Shown: positions 17,097-25,080, counted from the stretch's first letter. The stretch: DNA of 64,000 nt from Prauserella flavalba (GCF_003202235.1 NZ_MASU01000009.1:188501-252500); one strand, 5' to 3'. Notes: a model not told the origin generated them from the letters alone. Program-made: numbers and translations.

Positions 17097-17840
17097 ATGA
17101 GCCAACGGTTGCTCGGCAAGACGGCGTTCGTGACCGGTGCCGCGGGCACGCTCGGGTCCGCCATCGCGCGGGCGTTCGCCGGCGAGGGGGTCCGCGCGCT
17201 TGTGCTGGCCGACCTGCGGGAGGACGGCCTGGACATCGTCGCCAAGGAGCTCGGCATCGAGACCGTGACGGCCACGCTCGACGTCACCGACGGGGACGCG
17301 TTCGACGGCGCCGTCGCCGACGCGGTCGAGCGGTTCGGCACCCTCGACGTCCTCGTCAACAACGCGGGCAACGTCTCGCCCAACGCGCGCGTGCACAATC
17401 TGTCGACAAAGGACTTCGACGACTGCGTCGCGGTGAACCTGACCGGAACGTTCCACGGCGTGCGCGCGGGCGTGCGGGCGATGCGCGGGCGCGGCAGGCT
17501 GTCCATCGTCAACACCGCGTCGGTCGCCGGGCTCACGGCGTGGCCCTACTGCGCCCCCTACAGCGCGGCGAAGGCCGCCGTCATCCACTTCAGCAGGGTC
17601 GCCGCGCTCGAGTACGTCAAGGAGGACATCCGCGTCAACTGCGTATGCCCCGGCGCCTTCCCCTCCACGCTGACCAACGGCCTTCCCGACGGCGCGCTGG
17701 ACGTTCTCGCCAGCCGGCACCCCGGCGGGTTCGGCACGGCCGAGGACCTGGTCGGCGCCGTCGTCTACCTCGCGAGCGACGAGTCGAGGTGGACCACCGG
17801 GCACGCGCTCGTGGTCGACGGCGGCTACTCCCTCCCGTAG
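17097..17840 (+). CDS. SDR family oxidoreductase in the sugar cluster
   Basis: Classical SDR of 247 residues. Cofactor motif TGAAGTLGSAIA (the second Gly is followed by TLG rather than GIG), NNAGNVS, catalytic Ser in NTASVAG, and YSAAK. C-terminus TTGHALVVDGGYSLP. ATG preceded by a GAGGAG-type binding site. It is paired with the NeuD-type gene and converges on the acyl-CoA dehydrogenase gene, sharing a strong terminator hairpin. FabG-like and PtmA-like roles are both open: it could reduce a 3-oxoacyl thioester made by the KAS III, or act on a sugar ketone. Nothing in the sequence decides this. Confidence 0.88.
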   Translation: MSQRLLGKTAFVTGAAGTLGSAIARAFAGEGVRALVLADLREDGLDIVAKELGIETVTATLDVTDGDAFDGAVADAVERFGTLDVLVNNAGNVSPNARVHNLSTKDFDDCVAVNLTGTFHGVRAGVRAMRGRGRLSIVNTASVAGLTAWPYCAPYSAAKAAVIHFSRVAALEYVKEDIRVNCVCPGAFPSTLTNGLPDGALDVLASRHPGGFGTAEDLVGAVVYLASDESRWTTGHALVVDGGYSLP

Positions 17841-17852
17841 GGAGCAGCCGCC
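17820..17852. terminator. Bidirectional hairpin terminator spanning an SDR stop codon
   Basis: Arms GGCGGCTACTCCC (17820-17832) and GGGAGCAGCCGCC (17840-17852) pair over 12 of 13 positions around a 7-base loop that contains the TAG stop of the SDR gene. It lies in the 26-base gap between convergent genes, so it can terminate both transcripts. There is no U-tract, as is common in high-GC actinomycetes. Confidence 0.7.
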
Positions 17853-17866
17853 GTCGGCGCCGGGCG

Positions 17867-19033
17867 CTACGGCCGGTACCCGCCGAGCAGCTCCCGCGCG
17901 GTCACCATGTACTGGATGGTCGGCGGGCCCTCCTCCAGCCAGTTGAGCCGTGCGTCGCGGTAGAGCCGCTCCACCGGCAGCTTGCGCGTGTACCCGATGC
18001 CGCCGTGCACCAGCAGGGCGCGGTCGGTGACCCTGCCGACGGCCTCCAGCCCGAACTGCTTGACCATCGACGACTCCGCCGGGATGCGCTCGCCCGCGTC
18101 CCACTTCGCCGCCGCGTCGGCGAGCATGCCGCGCAGCGCGTACACGTCGATCGCCATCTCGGCCAGGTAGCGCTGCACCGCCTGCCGGTGCGCGATCGGC
18201 TTGCCGAAGGTGACGCGCGACTCGGCGTGGGCGATCGAGAGCTCCAGCGCCCGCTCCGCGGTGCCGAGCGAGCTCGCCGCGATGAACACCCTGCTGATCT
18301 CCAGTGCCCTTTCCAGGTGGTCCTGTCCCTCGCCCTCGGCGCCGACCAGCGCCGAGCGCGGCACCGGCACGTTGTCGAACGTCAGCAGGCCGTGCTGGCC
18401 GCCCTTGCAGCCCATCGTCTCCGGCAGCGGCTCGATGGTCAGTCCCGGCGCGTCGCGTTCCACGAGCAGCGCCGACACCGCACCCGGGTCCGTCTTGGCG
18501 AACACGAGGAAATGGCTCGCCAGATCGGAGTTGGTGATGAGCCACTTCCTCCCGTCGAGCACGTACCCCGAGCCGTGCGCCTTGGCCGTGGTGCCGAGAT
18601 CCGCGCCCGTGCCGTGATCCGGTTCGGTCAGCGCGAACGCCACGGAACGGTCTCCCGTGGCCGCGCCGGGCAGGATCGCCCTGCGCTGCTCCTCGTCACC
18701 GATCTCGGACAGGGCATGGGCGAACGAGTTGTGCACGTGGACGATCACCCTGATGCCACCCTGGATCTTGGCGAACTCGCCGATGATCGGCAGGTACTGC
18801 GCGATCGACAGGCCGCTGCCGCCGTAGGACCTCGGCACCAGCAGGCCGAACGCGCCGGTCTCCCGCAGGATCGGCAGCACCGTCTCGTACGGGATGCGCT
18901 CCTCGTTCTCGATCTGCTCCTCGAGTGGGTCGAGGCGATCCCAGATCGCCGTGGTGATGTCCTTCCACAATGCCGCGTACTCGTCTGCCGCCAGGCCTTC
19001 CGCCACGGTGTGTCTCCCCATCCCCTTCGTCAC
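17867..19033 (-). CDS. Acyl-CoA dehydrogenase family protein
   Basis: FAD flavoenzyme of 388 residues that would introduce an alpha-beta double bond into an acyl thioester. The fold shows the helical N-domain (EERIPYETVLPILRETGAFG, then PRSYGGSGL), the flavin-binding FALTEPDHGTGAD, NVPVPRSALVG, ESRVTFGKPIAHRQAVQ and the C-terminal YRDARLNWLEEGPPTIQYMV, where the Glu before Gly is in the usual catalytic-base position. Its GTG overlaps the KAS III stop by 4 bases (GTGA). It is the last gene of the operon nucleotidyltransferase-KAS III-dehydrogenase. In a sugar cluster this is unexpected; it may act on a carrier-bound acyl group used for sugar acylation. Confidence 0.9.
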   Translation of the reverse strand: MTKGMGRHTVAEGLAADEYAALWKDITTAIWDRLDPLEEQIENEERIPYETVLPILRETGAFGLLVPRSYGGSGLSIAQYLPIIGEFAKIQGGIRVIVHVHNSFAHALSEIGDEEQRRAILPGAATGDRSVAFALTEPDHGTGADLGTTAKAHGSGYVLDGRKWLITNSDLASHFLVFAKTDPGAVSALLVERDAPGLTIEPLPETMGCKGGQHGLLTFDNVPVPRSALVGAEGEGQDHLERALEISRVFIAASSLGTAERALELSIAHAESRVTFGKPIAHRQAVQRYLAEMAIDVYALRGMLADAAAKWDAGERIPAESSMVKQFGLEAVGRVTDRALLVHGGIGYTRKLPVERLYRDARLNWLEEGPPTIQYMVTARELLGGYRP

Positions 19034-20034
19034 GGTCGCTCCGGGGACCCGGGCAGCCAGCGGATCGCCGTGCCACCCCAGGTCATGCCGCCGCCGAACG
19101 CCAGCAGCAGCGCGATGTCGCCGGGCGAGAGCCGCCCCGCGCGCACGGCGTCGTCCAGCGTGATCGGCACCGAGGCCGCGCCGGTGTTGCCGTACCTGTC
19201 AACGGTCAGGTGCAGCTGCCCCGGCGCGAGCCGCAGCGACTCCGCCCACTCGGCGAGCATCACGCCGTTGGCCTGGTGCGGGACGAGCAGCTCGACGTCC
19301 TCGAGCGTGAGGTCCGCGGCCTTGAGCAGTTCGGCGACCACCTCGGGCAGCACCTCGGCGGCGAGGCTGCGCACCTCGCGGCCGATCATGGTGAAGTAGT
19401 GCTCCTTGCCCGCCACCGTCTCGAAGCTCGGCGGTCTCCTGCTGCCCCCGCCCGGGATCTGCACGAGGTGCGCGAGCGTGCCGTCGGAACCGATCGTGCT
19501 CGTGATGATCCCCTGGTGCTCGCCGCTCTTGGCGAGCACCACCGCACCGGCGCCGTCGCCGAGCAGGCACGACGTGCGCCGGTCGTCGTAGTCGAGGAAC
19601 CGCGAGTAGAGGTCGGCGCCGATCACCACGGCCACCCGCCGCTCGGGGTCGGCGGTCAGCATCGCGTTGGCGGTCACGAGCCCGTAGACGAACCCGGTGC
19701 ACACCGCGTCGATGTCGAACGCGGCCGCGCGGTGGGCGCCGATCTTCGCCTGCACCTGGCACGCGGTGGCCGGCATCGGCTGGTCCTTCGTGGACGTCGC
19801 GAGCACGATCAGGTCGACGTCGGCGGCGGGGATTCCCGCGGCTTCCAGCGCCCGTTCGGCGGCGTGGCTGCCCAGGTCGGAGGTCGCCTCGTGCGCGGCG
19901 GCCACGCGCCGCTGGCGGATCCCGGTCTTGCGGAGTACCCACTCCTCGCCCACCCCGAGCCGGGCCCCGAGCTCCGCACTGGTGAGTACCCCATCCGGTA
20001 GGTAGGAACCGGTGCCCAGGATGGCGGTGTTCAT
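19030..20034 (-). CDS. 3-oxoacyl-ACP synthase III family protein (KAS III, FabH-like)
   Basis: Thiolase-fold condensing enzyme of 334 residues. The triad is complete: Cys112 in FDIDAVCTGFVYGL, His253 in VPHQANGVML and Asn283 in DRYGNTGAASVP. The LLGDGAGAVVL and GLT-type C-terminal glycines are present. An active KAS III condenses an acyl-CoA starter with malonyl-ACP; some relatives transfer acyl groups to O, N or S instead. It is second in its operon, 42 bases after the nucleotidyltransferase. There is no ACP, malonyl transferase or other fatty acid gene nearby, so it probably serves a dedicated purpose and is not the housekeeping FabH. That purpose is inferred from context only. Confidence 0.92.
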   Translation of the reverse strand: MNTAILGTGSYLPDGVLTSAELGARLGVGEEWVLRKTGIRQRRVAAAHEATSDLGSHAAERALEAAGIPAADVDLIVLATSTKDQPMPATACQVQAKIGAHRAAAFDIDAVCTGFVYGLVTANAMLTADPERRVAVVIGADLYSRFLDYDDRRTSCLLGDGAGAVVLAKSGEHQGIITSTIGSDGTLAHLVQIPGGGSRRPPSFETVAGKEHYFTMIGREVRSLAAEVLPEVVAELLKAADLTLEDVELLVPHQANGVMLAEWAESLRLAPGQLHLTVDRYGNTGAASVPITLDDAVRAGRLSPGDIALLLAFGGGMTWGGTAIRWLPGSPERP

Positions 20035-20076
20035 CGGTGATCGTGTTCCCTTCGTCGGTGTGTGCGCTTCGGTTCT

Positions 20077-21123
20077 TCACAGCTGGCCACGGGCGTGGGC
20101 GAGTTCGTTCGGGCGCCCGACGTCCTGCCAGGACTCGTGCATGGGCCACAGGGCGACGGACCAGCCGGAGGCGAGGCAGTCGTCGAACAGCGCGGTGATC
20201 GGGAAGAGCTTGCCGCGCGGGATGCGGGTGATCAGTTTCGGCTCCAGCACGTAGATCCCGGCGTTGACCGCCCACGACGACAGCGGCTTCTCCACCATCC
20301 GCACCAGCCTGCCCGAGGAGGACTCCAGCACCCCGAACGGAACCTGGTGCTGGTACTCGGTGGCCGCGATGGTCGCGACGGCGGCACTGTCCACATGCGC
20401 GTCGATCAGGTCGGTGACGGAGAACTCGGTGACGAGGTCTCCGTTCATCACCAGGAACGGATCGGTCGGTTCGTAACCGAGGTCGTCGAGCAGCCGAAGT
20501 GAACCGCCGGTGCCGAGTGGCACTTCCGGATCCTCGCGCAGGTACTCGATCTCGCAACCGAACTGCGTTCCGTCGCCGAAATGTTCCTCGATCATCTTCC
20601 CGAGGTAGTTCACTGAGATGAATATTCGATTTATCCCGGAGCCGACGAGATGCAAAACCAGCCTTTCCAGAATGGGCCTTCCAGCTACCGGAAGCATGGG
20701 CTTCGGAATGTTGTCGGTGAGCGGCGCCAAGCGCGTTCCGCGACCCCCGGCCATGATGACGGCCCAGTTCTTCAGCCGGGTGGTCCCGACCAGCTCGCGC
20801 TCGCGGTGCACGCCCACGACGCACCCCTGTTCGTCGACGACGGGGATCTCCGACAGCCGAAGAGCGCGCATCAGGTCGAGCACTTCCGCCCTTCCCGCAC
20901 CAGGTTTCGTGGTCACGACCGGCTTGTGGATGAGCGGGTAGGCGGGCGCGCCGAGCCCGGCCCCCTCGAGCAGGGCGCGGCGGATGTCCGCCTCATCGAT
21001 GGAGCCGATGAGCCGGCCCCTGCCATCCACGACGAACGCCTGCCGGGCGCGCTGCTTGTCAATTGTGAAAAGCGCTGATCTGATCGACGCTTCCCTGCGG
21101 ATCAGCAGGTCGGCAAATGGCAT
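20077..21123 (-). CDS. CBS-domain plus nucleotidyltransferase protein (PtmE-like)
   Basis: Two-part protein of 348 residues. Residues 1-120 form a CBS pair (KQRARQAFVVDGRGRLIGSI; LSEIPVVDEQGCVVGV), a ligand-binding regulatory module. Residues 130-348 form a sugar-1-phosphate nucleotidyltransferase with MAGGRGTRLAPLTDNIPKPM, LGTGGSLRLL and the metal-binding MNGDLV. The same architecture occurs in PtmE, which makes GDP-glucosamine in the Campylobacter legionaminic acid route, so GDP activation of an amino sugar is plausible but unproven. The ATG at 21123 has GGAGGAG 6-7 bases upstream. It is the first gene of its operon and diverges from the regulator gene. Confidence 0.88.
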   Translation of the reverse strand: MPFADLLIRREASIRSALFTIDKQRARQAFVVDGRGRLIGSIDEADIRRALLEGAGLGAPAYPLIHKPVVTTKPGAGRAEVLDLMRALRLSEIPVVDEQGCVVGVHRERELVGTTRLKNWAVIMAGGRGTRLAPLTDNIPKPMLPVAGRPILERLVLHLVGSGINRIFISVNYLGKMIEEHFGDGTQFGCEIEYLREDPEVPLGTGGSLRLLDDLGYEPTDPFLVMNGDLVTEFSVTDLIDAHVDSAAVATIAATEYQHQVPFGVLESSSGRLVRMVEKPLSSWAVNAGIYVLEPKLITRIPRGKLFPITALFDDCLASGWSVALWPMHESWQDVGRPNELAHARGQL

Positions 21124-21367
21124 GTTTTTCTCCTCCACCCTGGAAACATCGGCAGACCGCCCCGTCACCCAGCGTTGCGATCGATCGACTGGAGCGGCCA
21201 GGGGACGACTTCAGGCCAATGGCGTCTTGACATTCGTGAAGAATTCAGGGGGCCACAATCCGCAGGTTCGCGAAATCGCCTTCAACCGGTCGCGAAACGG
21301 ACAGACGGCGGGCCGGGAAGCGGCTAGCGTCGAGTTGTCCCGAACCCCGAAGGAGCGGATCACGACC

Positions 21368-22753
21368 ATGGAACACGTGTCCGACGAACCGATCTCACAG
21401 CTCATCCGGTCTGCCCGCAGGCACCGTCAGCTCAGCCAGTACACGCTCGCCCGCGAACTGGCGACGGTGGCGGGCAAGCCGACGGTGACGCGCGATCTGG
21501 TCGCTCGCTGGGAGCGCGGGCACCAGATTCCCCGGCACGGCTCGCGACAGTGGCTCTCGGTGGTCCTGCACATCCCGCAGGACCGGCTCGACGCCGCGGC
21601 CGCCGCGTCCCGCAGGCGCGCCAGGCTCGGACACGCCGTCGTGACGAACAACGCGCCCGTCAAACCCGGCCCGACGCGCCGCGCACAGGGCACGCCCGCC
21701 CTGCTGCCGGTATTCCGTTCACGTGTGCAGGCAGGCATTCTGGCCGCGACGCTGCTCAACCCCCACCGCTCGTTCAGCCTCTCCGAGCTCGCCGAGCACG
21801 CGGGCGGCTCGCTCGCGTCGGTGGACAAGGAGAGCCGGATGCTGGAGGTCGCGGGCATCCTCACCAACCGCGTCGACGGCACGATCCGGCTCATGCGCGC
21901 CGCCGACGGCAACCCGATGATCGCCCCGCTGACCGAGCTCATCAAGGCGACCTATGGGGTGCCCCAGATCGTCGGCGAGGAGTTCGGCCGGATCCCCGGC
22001 GTGGCGAGGATCGTGCTCGGCGGCACCTGGGCGGAGCGGTTCGCGGGAATTCCCGGTGCCCCGGCGGAAAGCCTCGAGATCCTGCTCGCGCTCGCCCCCG
22101 GCCAGCCCGAGGACCACGACCCGATCGACGTGGCCGCACGGCGCACGCAGACGCGGCTCAAGTGCCACGTGCACGTCGCGGCCCGGCCGCTGGAGGCCAG
22201 GCTCGACTACCTCCAGATCCCCCGGCAGCGGCGCGGTCAGCCCGTGGTCGAGGTGGCTCCCGTCCGGCCGCGGCAGCGGCCCGCGACCGGGATGCCGTGG
22301 CCGGACGGCCGCACGGTGCTCGCCAAGATGATCGACTCCGGGCAGCTCGACCTCGTGAGCGGTCCCGCCGCGAACAGCCGCCCCTTCATGGAACTGGCAG
22401 GCCGTCACCTCGATGCCGCCGAGCAACTGCTCGGCACCTCGCCGCCGTCGGCGTTCCTGTTGCTGTCCCACGCGGCCCAGCTCATCGCCTCGGGTCTGCT
22501 GGCACACCAGGGCCTGCGCACGGCGGTCGGCGCGAGCGACCACCTGGCGGGCGACGCGGTGACCGCGCAGTTCGGCCACCAGTTCTCGCAGGTCGAACTG
22601 CTGCGGCAGCGGTCGGCGGAGCTGAAGAACCCGACGAGCCGGGACAGCAGGGTCACCGACGACGAGGTCAAGACCTATCTCACGACCGTGCGATCACTGC
22701 TGTCGGTCGCGCACAACGTCACGAGCACTCTCGGGACCTTCATCCAGCGTTAG
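21368..22753 (+). CDS. Multidomain regulator: XRE HTH, winged helix, MNT-like and HEPN-like domains
   Basis: A 461-residue protein. Residues 10-75 are an XRE/Cro-type HTH (QLSQYTLARELA, then TRDLVARWERGHQIP). Residues 115-178 look like a winged helix (SFSLSELAEHAGGSLASVDKESRML). Residues 205-285 resemble an MNT-type nucleotidyltransferase fold (VARIVLGGTWAERFAGIPG, then LEILLAL), but the GS motif is GT and the DxD acids are missing. Residues 315-450 resemble a HEPN four-helix domain (ISSGQLD-like start, AAEQLLGTSPPSAFLLLSHAAQ, AHQGLR, AQFGHQF, LLRQRSAELKNPT), with the RxxxxH motif not intact. ATG with AAGGAG 12 bases upstream; candidate -10 TAGCGT at 21325-21330. It diverges from the nucleotidyltransferase operon and precedes an exporter. 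Likely DNA-binding sensor; domain calls 3 and 4 are by pattern only. Confidence 0.8.
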   Translation: MEHVSDEPISQLIRSARRHRQLSQYTLARELATVAGKPTVTRDLVARWERGHQIPRHGSRQWLSVVLHIPQDRLDAAAAASRRRARLGHAVVTNNAPVKPGPTRRAQGTPALLPVFRSRVQAGILAATLLNPHRSFSLSELAEHAGGSLASVDKESRMLEVAGILTNRVDGTIRLMRAADGNPMIAPLTELIKATYGVPQIVGEEFGRIPGVARIVLGGTWAERFAGIPGAPAESLEILLALAPGQPEDHDPIDVAARRTQTRLKCHVHVAARPLEARLDYLQIPRQRRGQPVVEVAPVRPRQRPATGMPWPDGRTVLAKMIDSGQLDLVSGPAANSRPFMELAGRHLDAAEQLLGTSPPSAFLLLSHAAQLIASGLLAHQGLRTAVGASDHLAGDAVTAQFGHQFSQVELLRQRSAELKNPTSRDSRVTDDEVKTYLTTVRSLLSVAHNVTSTLGTFIQR

Positions 22754-22842
22754 CCGATCGGACTCGTGAAGAGGGACGCTGCGTTGCCCGCACCACGCCA
22801 TCGACCGGGGCTCTCCGCCGTGCGATCACGACGGAGAGCCTC

Positions 22843-24270
22843 GTGACGACGGCGCCGAACGCGCCGGTTCCGGGACCCGGCCGCACCCAGCGCCGGTCGG
22901 CGGTACTGCTGATCATGTGCCTGGTGCAGTTCGTCGTGCTCGTCAACGCGATGTTCATGATCGTCACACTGCCCGCGATCCAGCACGACCTGCGGTTCGA
23001 GGGCGACAGCCTCACCTGGGTCGTCAACGCCTACACGCTGCCGCTCGGCGGTTTCCTGCTGCTCGGCGGCCGCAGCGCCGACCTGTTCGGGCGCAAGCGG
23101 GTGTTCGCGACAGGGCTCGGATTGTTCTCGGCGGCCTCGGCACTGTGCGGGCTCTCCACGACGCAGCCGGCGTTGCTCGCCTTCCGCGCGCTGCAGGGGC
23201 TCGGCGCCGCGCTGCTGGCTCCGGCGGCGCTGTCGATCCTCACCGCGACGTTCTCGGACGGCCCCGAGCGGCGCAAGGCGCTCGCCGTGTGGAGCGCCGT
23301 GAACGCCGGCTCGACCGGGGTGGGCCTGCTGATCGGCGGCGTGCTGACCGCGACGGTGTCCTGGCCTTTCGTCTTCCTGCTCAACGGAATCGCCGGCGTG
23401 GCCATCCTGCTGGTCTCCTCGCGCCTCGTCCCGGAGTCGCGGGCTCCCGGTGTCGCCGGGTTCGACCTCGGCGGCGCCGTCACGGTCACCTCGGGCCTGC
23501 TCGCCTTGGTCTACGCCGTGCTGCGCGGGCGGCAGCACGGGTGGGCCGACGCGGTCACCCTCGGCGCGTGTGGCGCCGCGATCGTGTTGCTCGCGGCCTT
23601 CGTGCTGATCCAGCGCATCCGGCGCGCACCGCTCGTGCGGCTGGACGTGTTCCGGTTGCGGACGCTGACCGCCGCCAACGCGACGATGTTCCTCGTGGCG
23701 GGCGCGCCGGCGACCGTGTTCTACGTGCTCACCATCCACCTGCAGGAGACGCTGGGCTACAGCGCGCTGACGACCGCACTCGCCCTGCTTCCCGCGGCCG
23801 CGACCGTCGCGCTCGGTTCCCTGATCGCCCCGCGCCTGCTGCCGCGGCACGACCCGAGGCTCGTGCTCGTGGTCGCGCTCGCGCTGGTGGCGCTCGGCGT
23901 GACGCTGCTGGCGAGGGTGGGCCCGGGCAGCGACTACCTCAGCGAGGTGCTGCCCGCGCTGTGCACGATGTTCCTCGGCTGCAGCTGCGCGATCCTCACC
24001 CTGTTCATGCTCGCGACGACGCGGCTACCCGAGTCCGACGCCGGGCTGGCCTCCGGGCTGATCAACACGACCCTCCAGGTGGGCAGCGGCCTGTGGCTGG
24101 CGGTGCTGTCCTCCGCGGCACTGCGTTCCGGGCTCACGCCGGGCGGCTACGCCGTGGCGTTGTGGGGCGTGGCCCTGCTGGCGGGGTCGGCGGCGCTCGT
24201 GGTGCTGGTCCTGTTGCGGCGCAGGCACGTCACGGCGGCCGACCTGTCCGATGCGGACCGTCATGGCTGA
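22843..24270 (+). CDS. MFS drug/metabolite exporter, DHA2 (EmrB/QacA) family
   Basis: A 475-residue, 14-helix proton-driven exporter. The first helix region reads CLVQFVVLVNAMFMIVTLPAIQHDL; motif A follows as GGRSADLFGRKRVF, then FRALQGLGAALLAPAAL (motif C region). The GTG at 22843 has GGAGAG just upstream; the frame continues open upstream but that is the antisense-like extension over the regulator gene. It lies 90 bases after the regulator on the same strand and is probably its target or part of its operon. It would export the product of the sugar cluster or protect against it; the substrate is unknown. Confidence 0.88.
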   Translation: MTTAPNAPVPGPGRTQRRSAVLLIMCLVQFVVLVNAMFMIVTLPAIQHDLRFEGDSLTWVVNAYTLPLGGFLLLGGRSADLFGRKRVFATGLGLFSAASALCGLSTTQPALLAFRALQGLGAALLAPAALSILTATFSDGPERRKALAVWSAVNAGSTGVGLLIGGVLTATVSWPFVFLLNGIAGVAILLVSSRLVPESRAPGVAGFDLGGAVTVTSGLLALVYAVLRGRQHGWADAVTLGACGAAIVLLAAFVLIQRIRRAPLVRLDVFRLRTLTAANATMFLVAGAPATVFYVLTIHLQETLGYSALTTALALLPAAATVALGSLIAPRLLPRHDPRLVLVVALALVALGVTLLARVGPGSDYLSEVLPALCTMFLGCSCAILTLFMLATTRLPESDAGLASGLINTTLQVGSGLWLAVLSSAALRSGLTPGGYAVALWGVALLAGSAALVVLVLLRRRHVTAADLSDADRHG

Positions 24271-24274
24271 GTGG

Positions 24275-24553
24275 TCAGCGCACCAGCCGGAACGGCGTCC
24301 TCGCGAGCTCCGCGACGTCACCGGCGAGCTCAGCGCCGGACCGCGGCGCCGGCGCCGCCGCCGTCGGGTAGTCGGCCCAGGCCTGGACACGACAGCGGAA
24401 GACCGCGCCGTCCTCGCCCTCGACCGTCAGCCGGACGATCGGCTCGGCGACTCCCCGCGTGATCAGCGGCCCTCTGGTCCGGACCTTCAGCCAGCGCAGG
24501 CCGTCCTCGGTGTAGACCACACCCGGTGCGAAGTCCCGTCCCAGCATCGGCAT
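24275..24553 (-). CDS. Hypothetical protein, 92 residues
   Basis: No family recognised. The gene is supported by a strong ribosome binding site (GAGGAGG five bases before the ATG), codon bias like the chromosome, and its neat fit between a convergent exporter gene (4 bases away) and a divergent small gene. The sequence contains VVYTEDGLRWLKVRTRGP, IVRLTVEGEDGAVFRCRVQAWAD and a Pro/Ala-rich tail ending in ARTPFRLVR, suggesting a small soluble beta-rich protein. No signal peptide or membrane segment. Confidence 0.6.
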   Translation of the reverse strand: MPMLGRDFAPGVVYTEDGLRWLKVRTRGPLITRGVAEPIVRLTVEGEDGAVFRCRVQAWADYPTAAAPAPRSGAELAGDVAELARTPFRLVR

Positions 24554-24693
24554 CGACCTCCTCGTCCGGCGTCACGGCGCGACGGTGCGGGCGTCTCACA
24601 GCGGACAGCCACACCGATTCGCGTTTTGTTGTATGAAACTACTACTTTGATTTTGCCGCAAGACCTTGTTGGCTTTCCGGCAGGTGAAACACC

Positions 24694-24951
24694 ATGAACC
24701 CAGAATCGCTCTCCGTCAGAGCAATGGCCATGCTGCGCGCGATCGCGGCCGGCCGCGCCGAGATGGCGTGCAGCTCGGAACCCGACCTCTTCTTCGACGG
24801 GCTCGCCTCGTGCGACCAGTCCACGGCCCACCTGCTCAGCCACTACGGCCTCATCCGCCCCGCCCGCCCTGGCCTGCTCGGCCAGCGCGTCCCGGTGCAG
24901 CTCACCGACGCCGGGCGCAGCCTCCTGGCACTGCCCGACTCGGCCGCCTGA
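24694..24951 (+). CDS. Small protein, 85 residues, winged-helix-like
   Basis: The first half has a helical pattern ([18 protein letters not shown]) and the second half reads [34 protein letters not shown]. This resembles the recognition helix and wing of small winged-helix proteins, where LTDAGRxLL is a common ending. AGGTGA precedes the ATG by 6-8 bases, and a short A+T-rich stretch (24625-24660) just upstream probably holds its promoter. It is followed directly by the 21-bp repeat array. A DNA-binding role is inferred from pattern only. Confidence 0.6.
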   Translation: MNPESLSVRAMAMLRAIAAGRAEMACSSEPDLFFDGLASCDQSTAHLLSHYGLIRPARPGLLGQRVPVQLTDAGRSLLALPDSAA

Positions 24952-24986
24952 CCCGCGGGACCCCCTCCGGCCAGGCCGCCGCGAAC

Positions 24987-25080
24987 GCACGACTCGGCGT
25001 CGGGAACGCACGACTCGGGGTCCTGAGCGCACGACTCGGGGTCCTGAGCGCACGACTCGCGGCCGGGAACGCACGACTCG
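24987..25080 (+). repeat. Five-copy array of a 10-bp word at exact 21-bp spacing
   Basis: The word GCACGACTCG occurs at 24987, 25008, 25029, 25050 and 25071, always 21 bases apart, with partly conserved spacers (for example GGTCCTGAGC). It fills the gap between the 85-residue gene and the NUDIX gene, ending about 44 bases before the NUDIX start. The same word in the opposite orientation makes a second array at the right end of the window. Too regular for chance. The spacing of two DNA helical turns would place all copies on one face. Confidence 0.85.

Noticed and set aside
15302-17536. A 744-codon reverse frame including the LegB-like gene
   Set aside because: Only the part from the GTG at 16297 resembles a protein family; the upstream part is antisense to the NeuD-like and SDR genes.
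21227-21259. TTGACA plus CACAAT as the promoter of the multidomain regulator
   Set aside because: The spacer would be 21 bases, too long for a standard promoter; the TAGCGT box at 21325 fits better.
24987-25080. CRISPR array
   Set aside because: Repeat word is only 10 bp, spacing 21 bp, no cas genes nearby, and spacers are related to each other.
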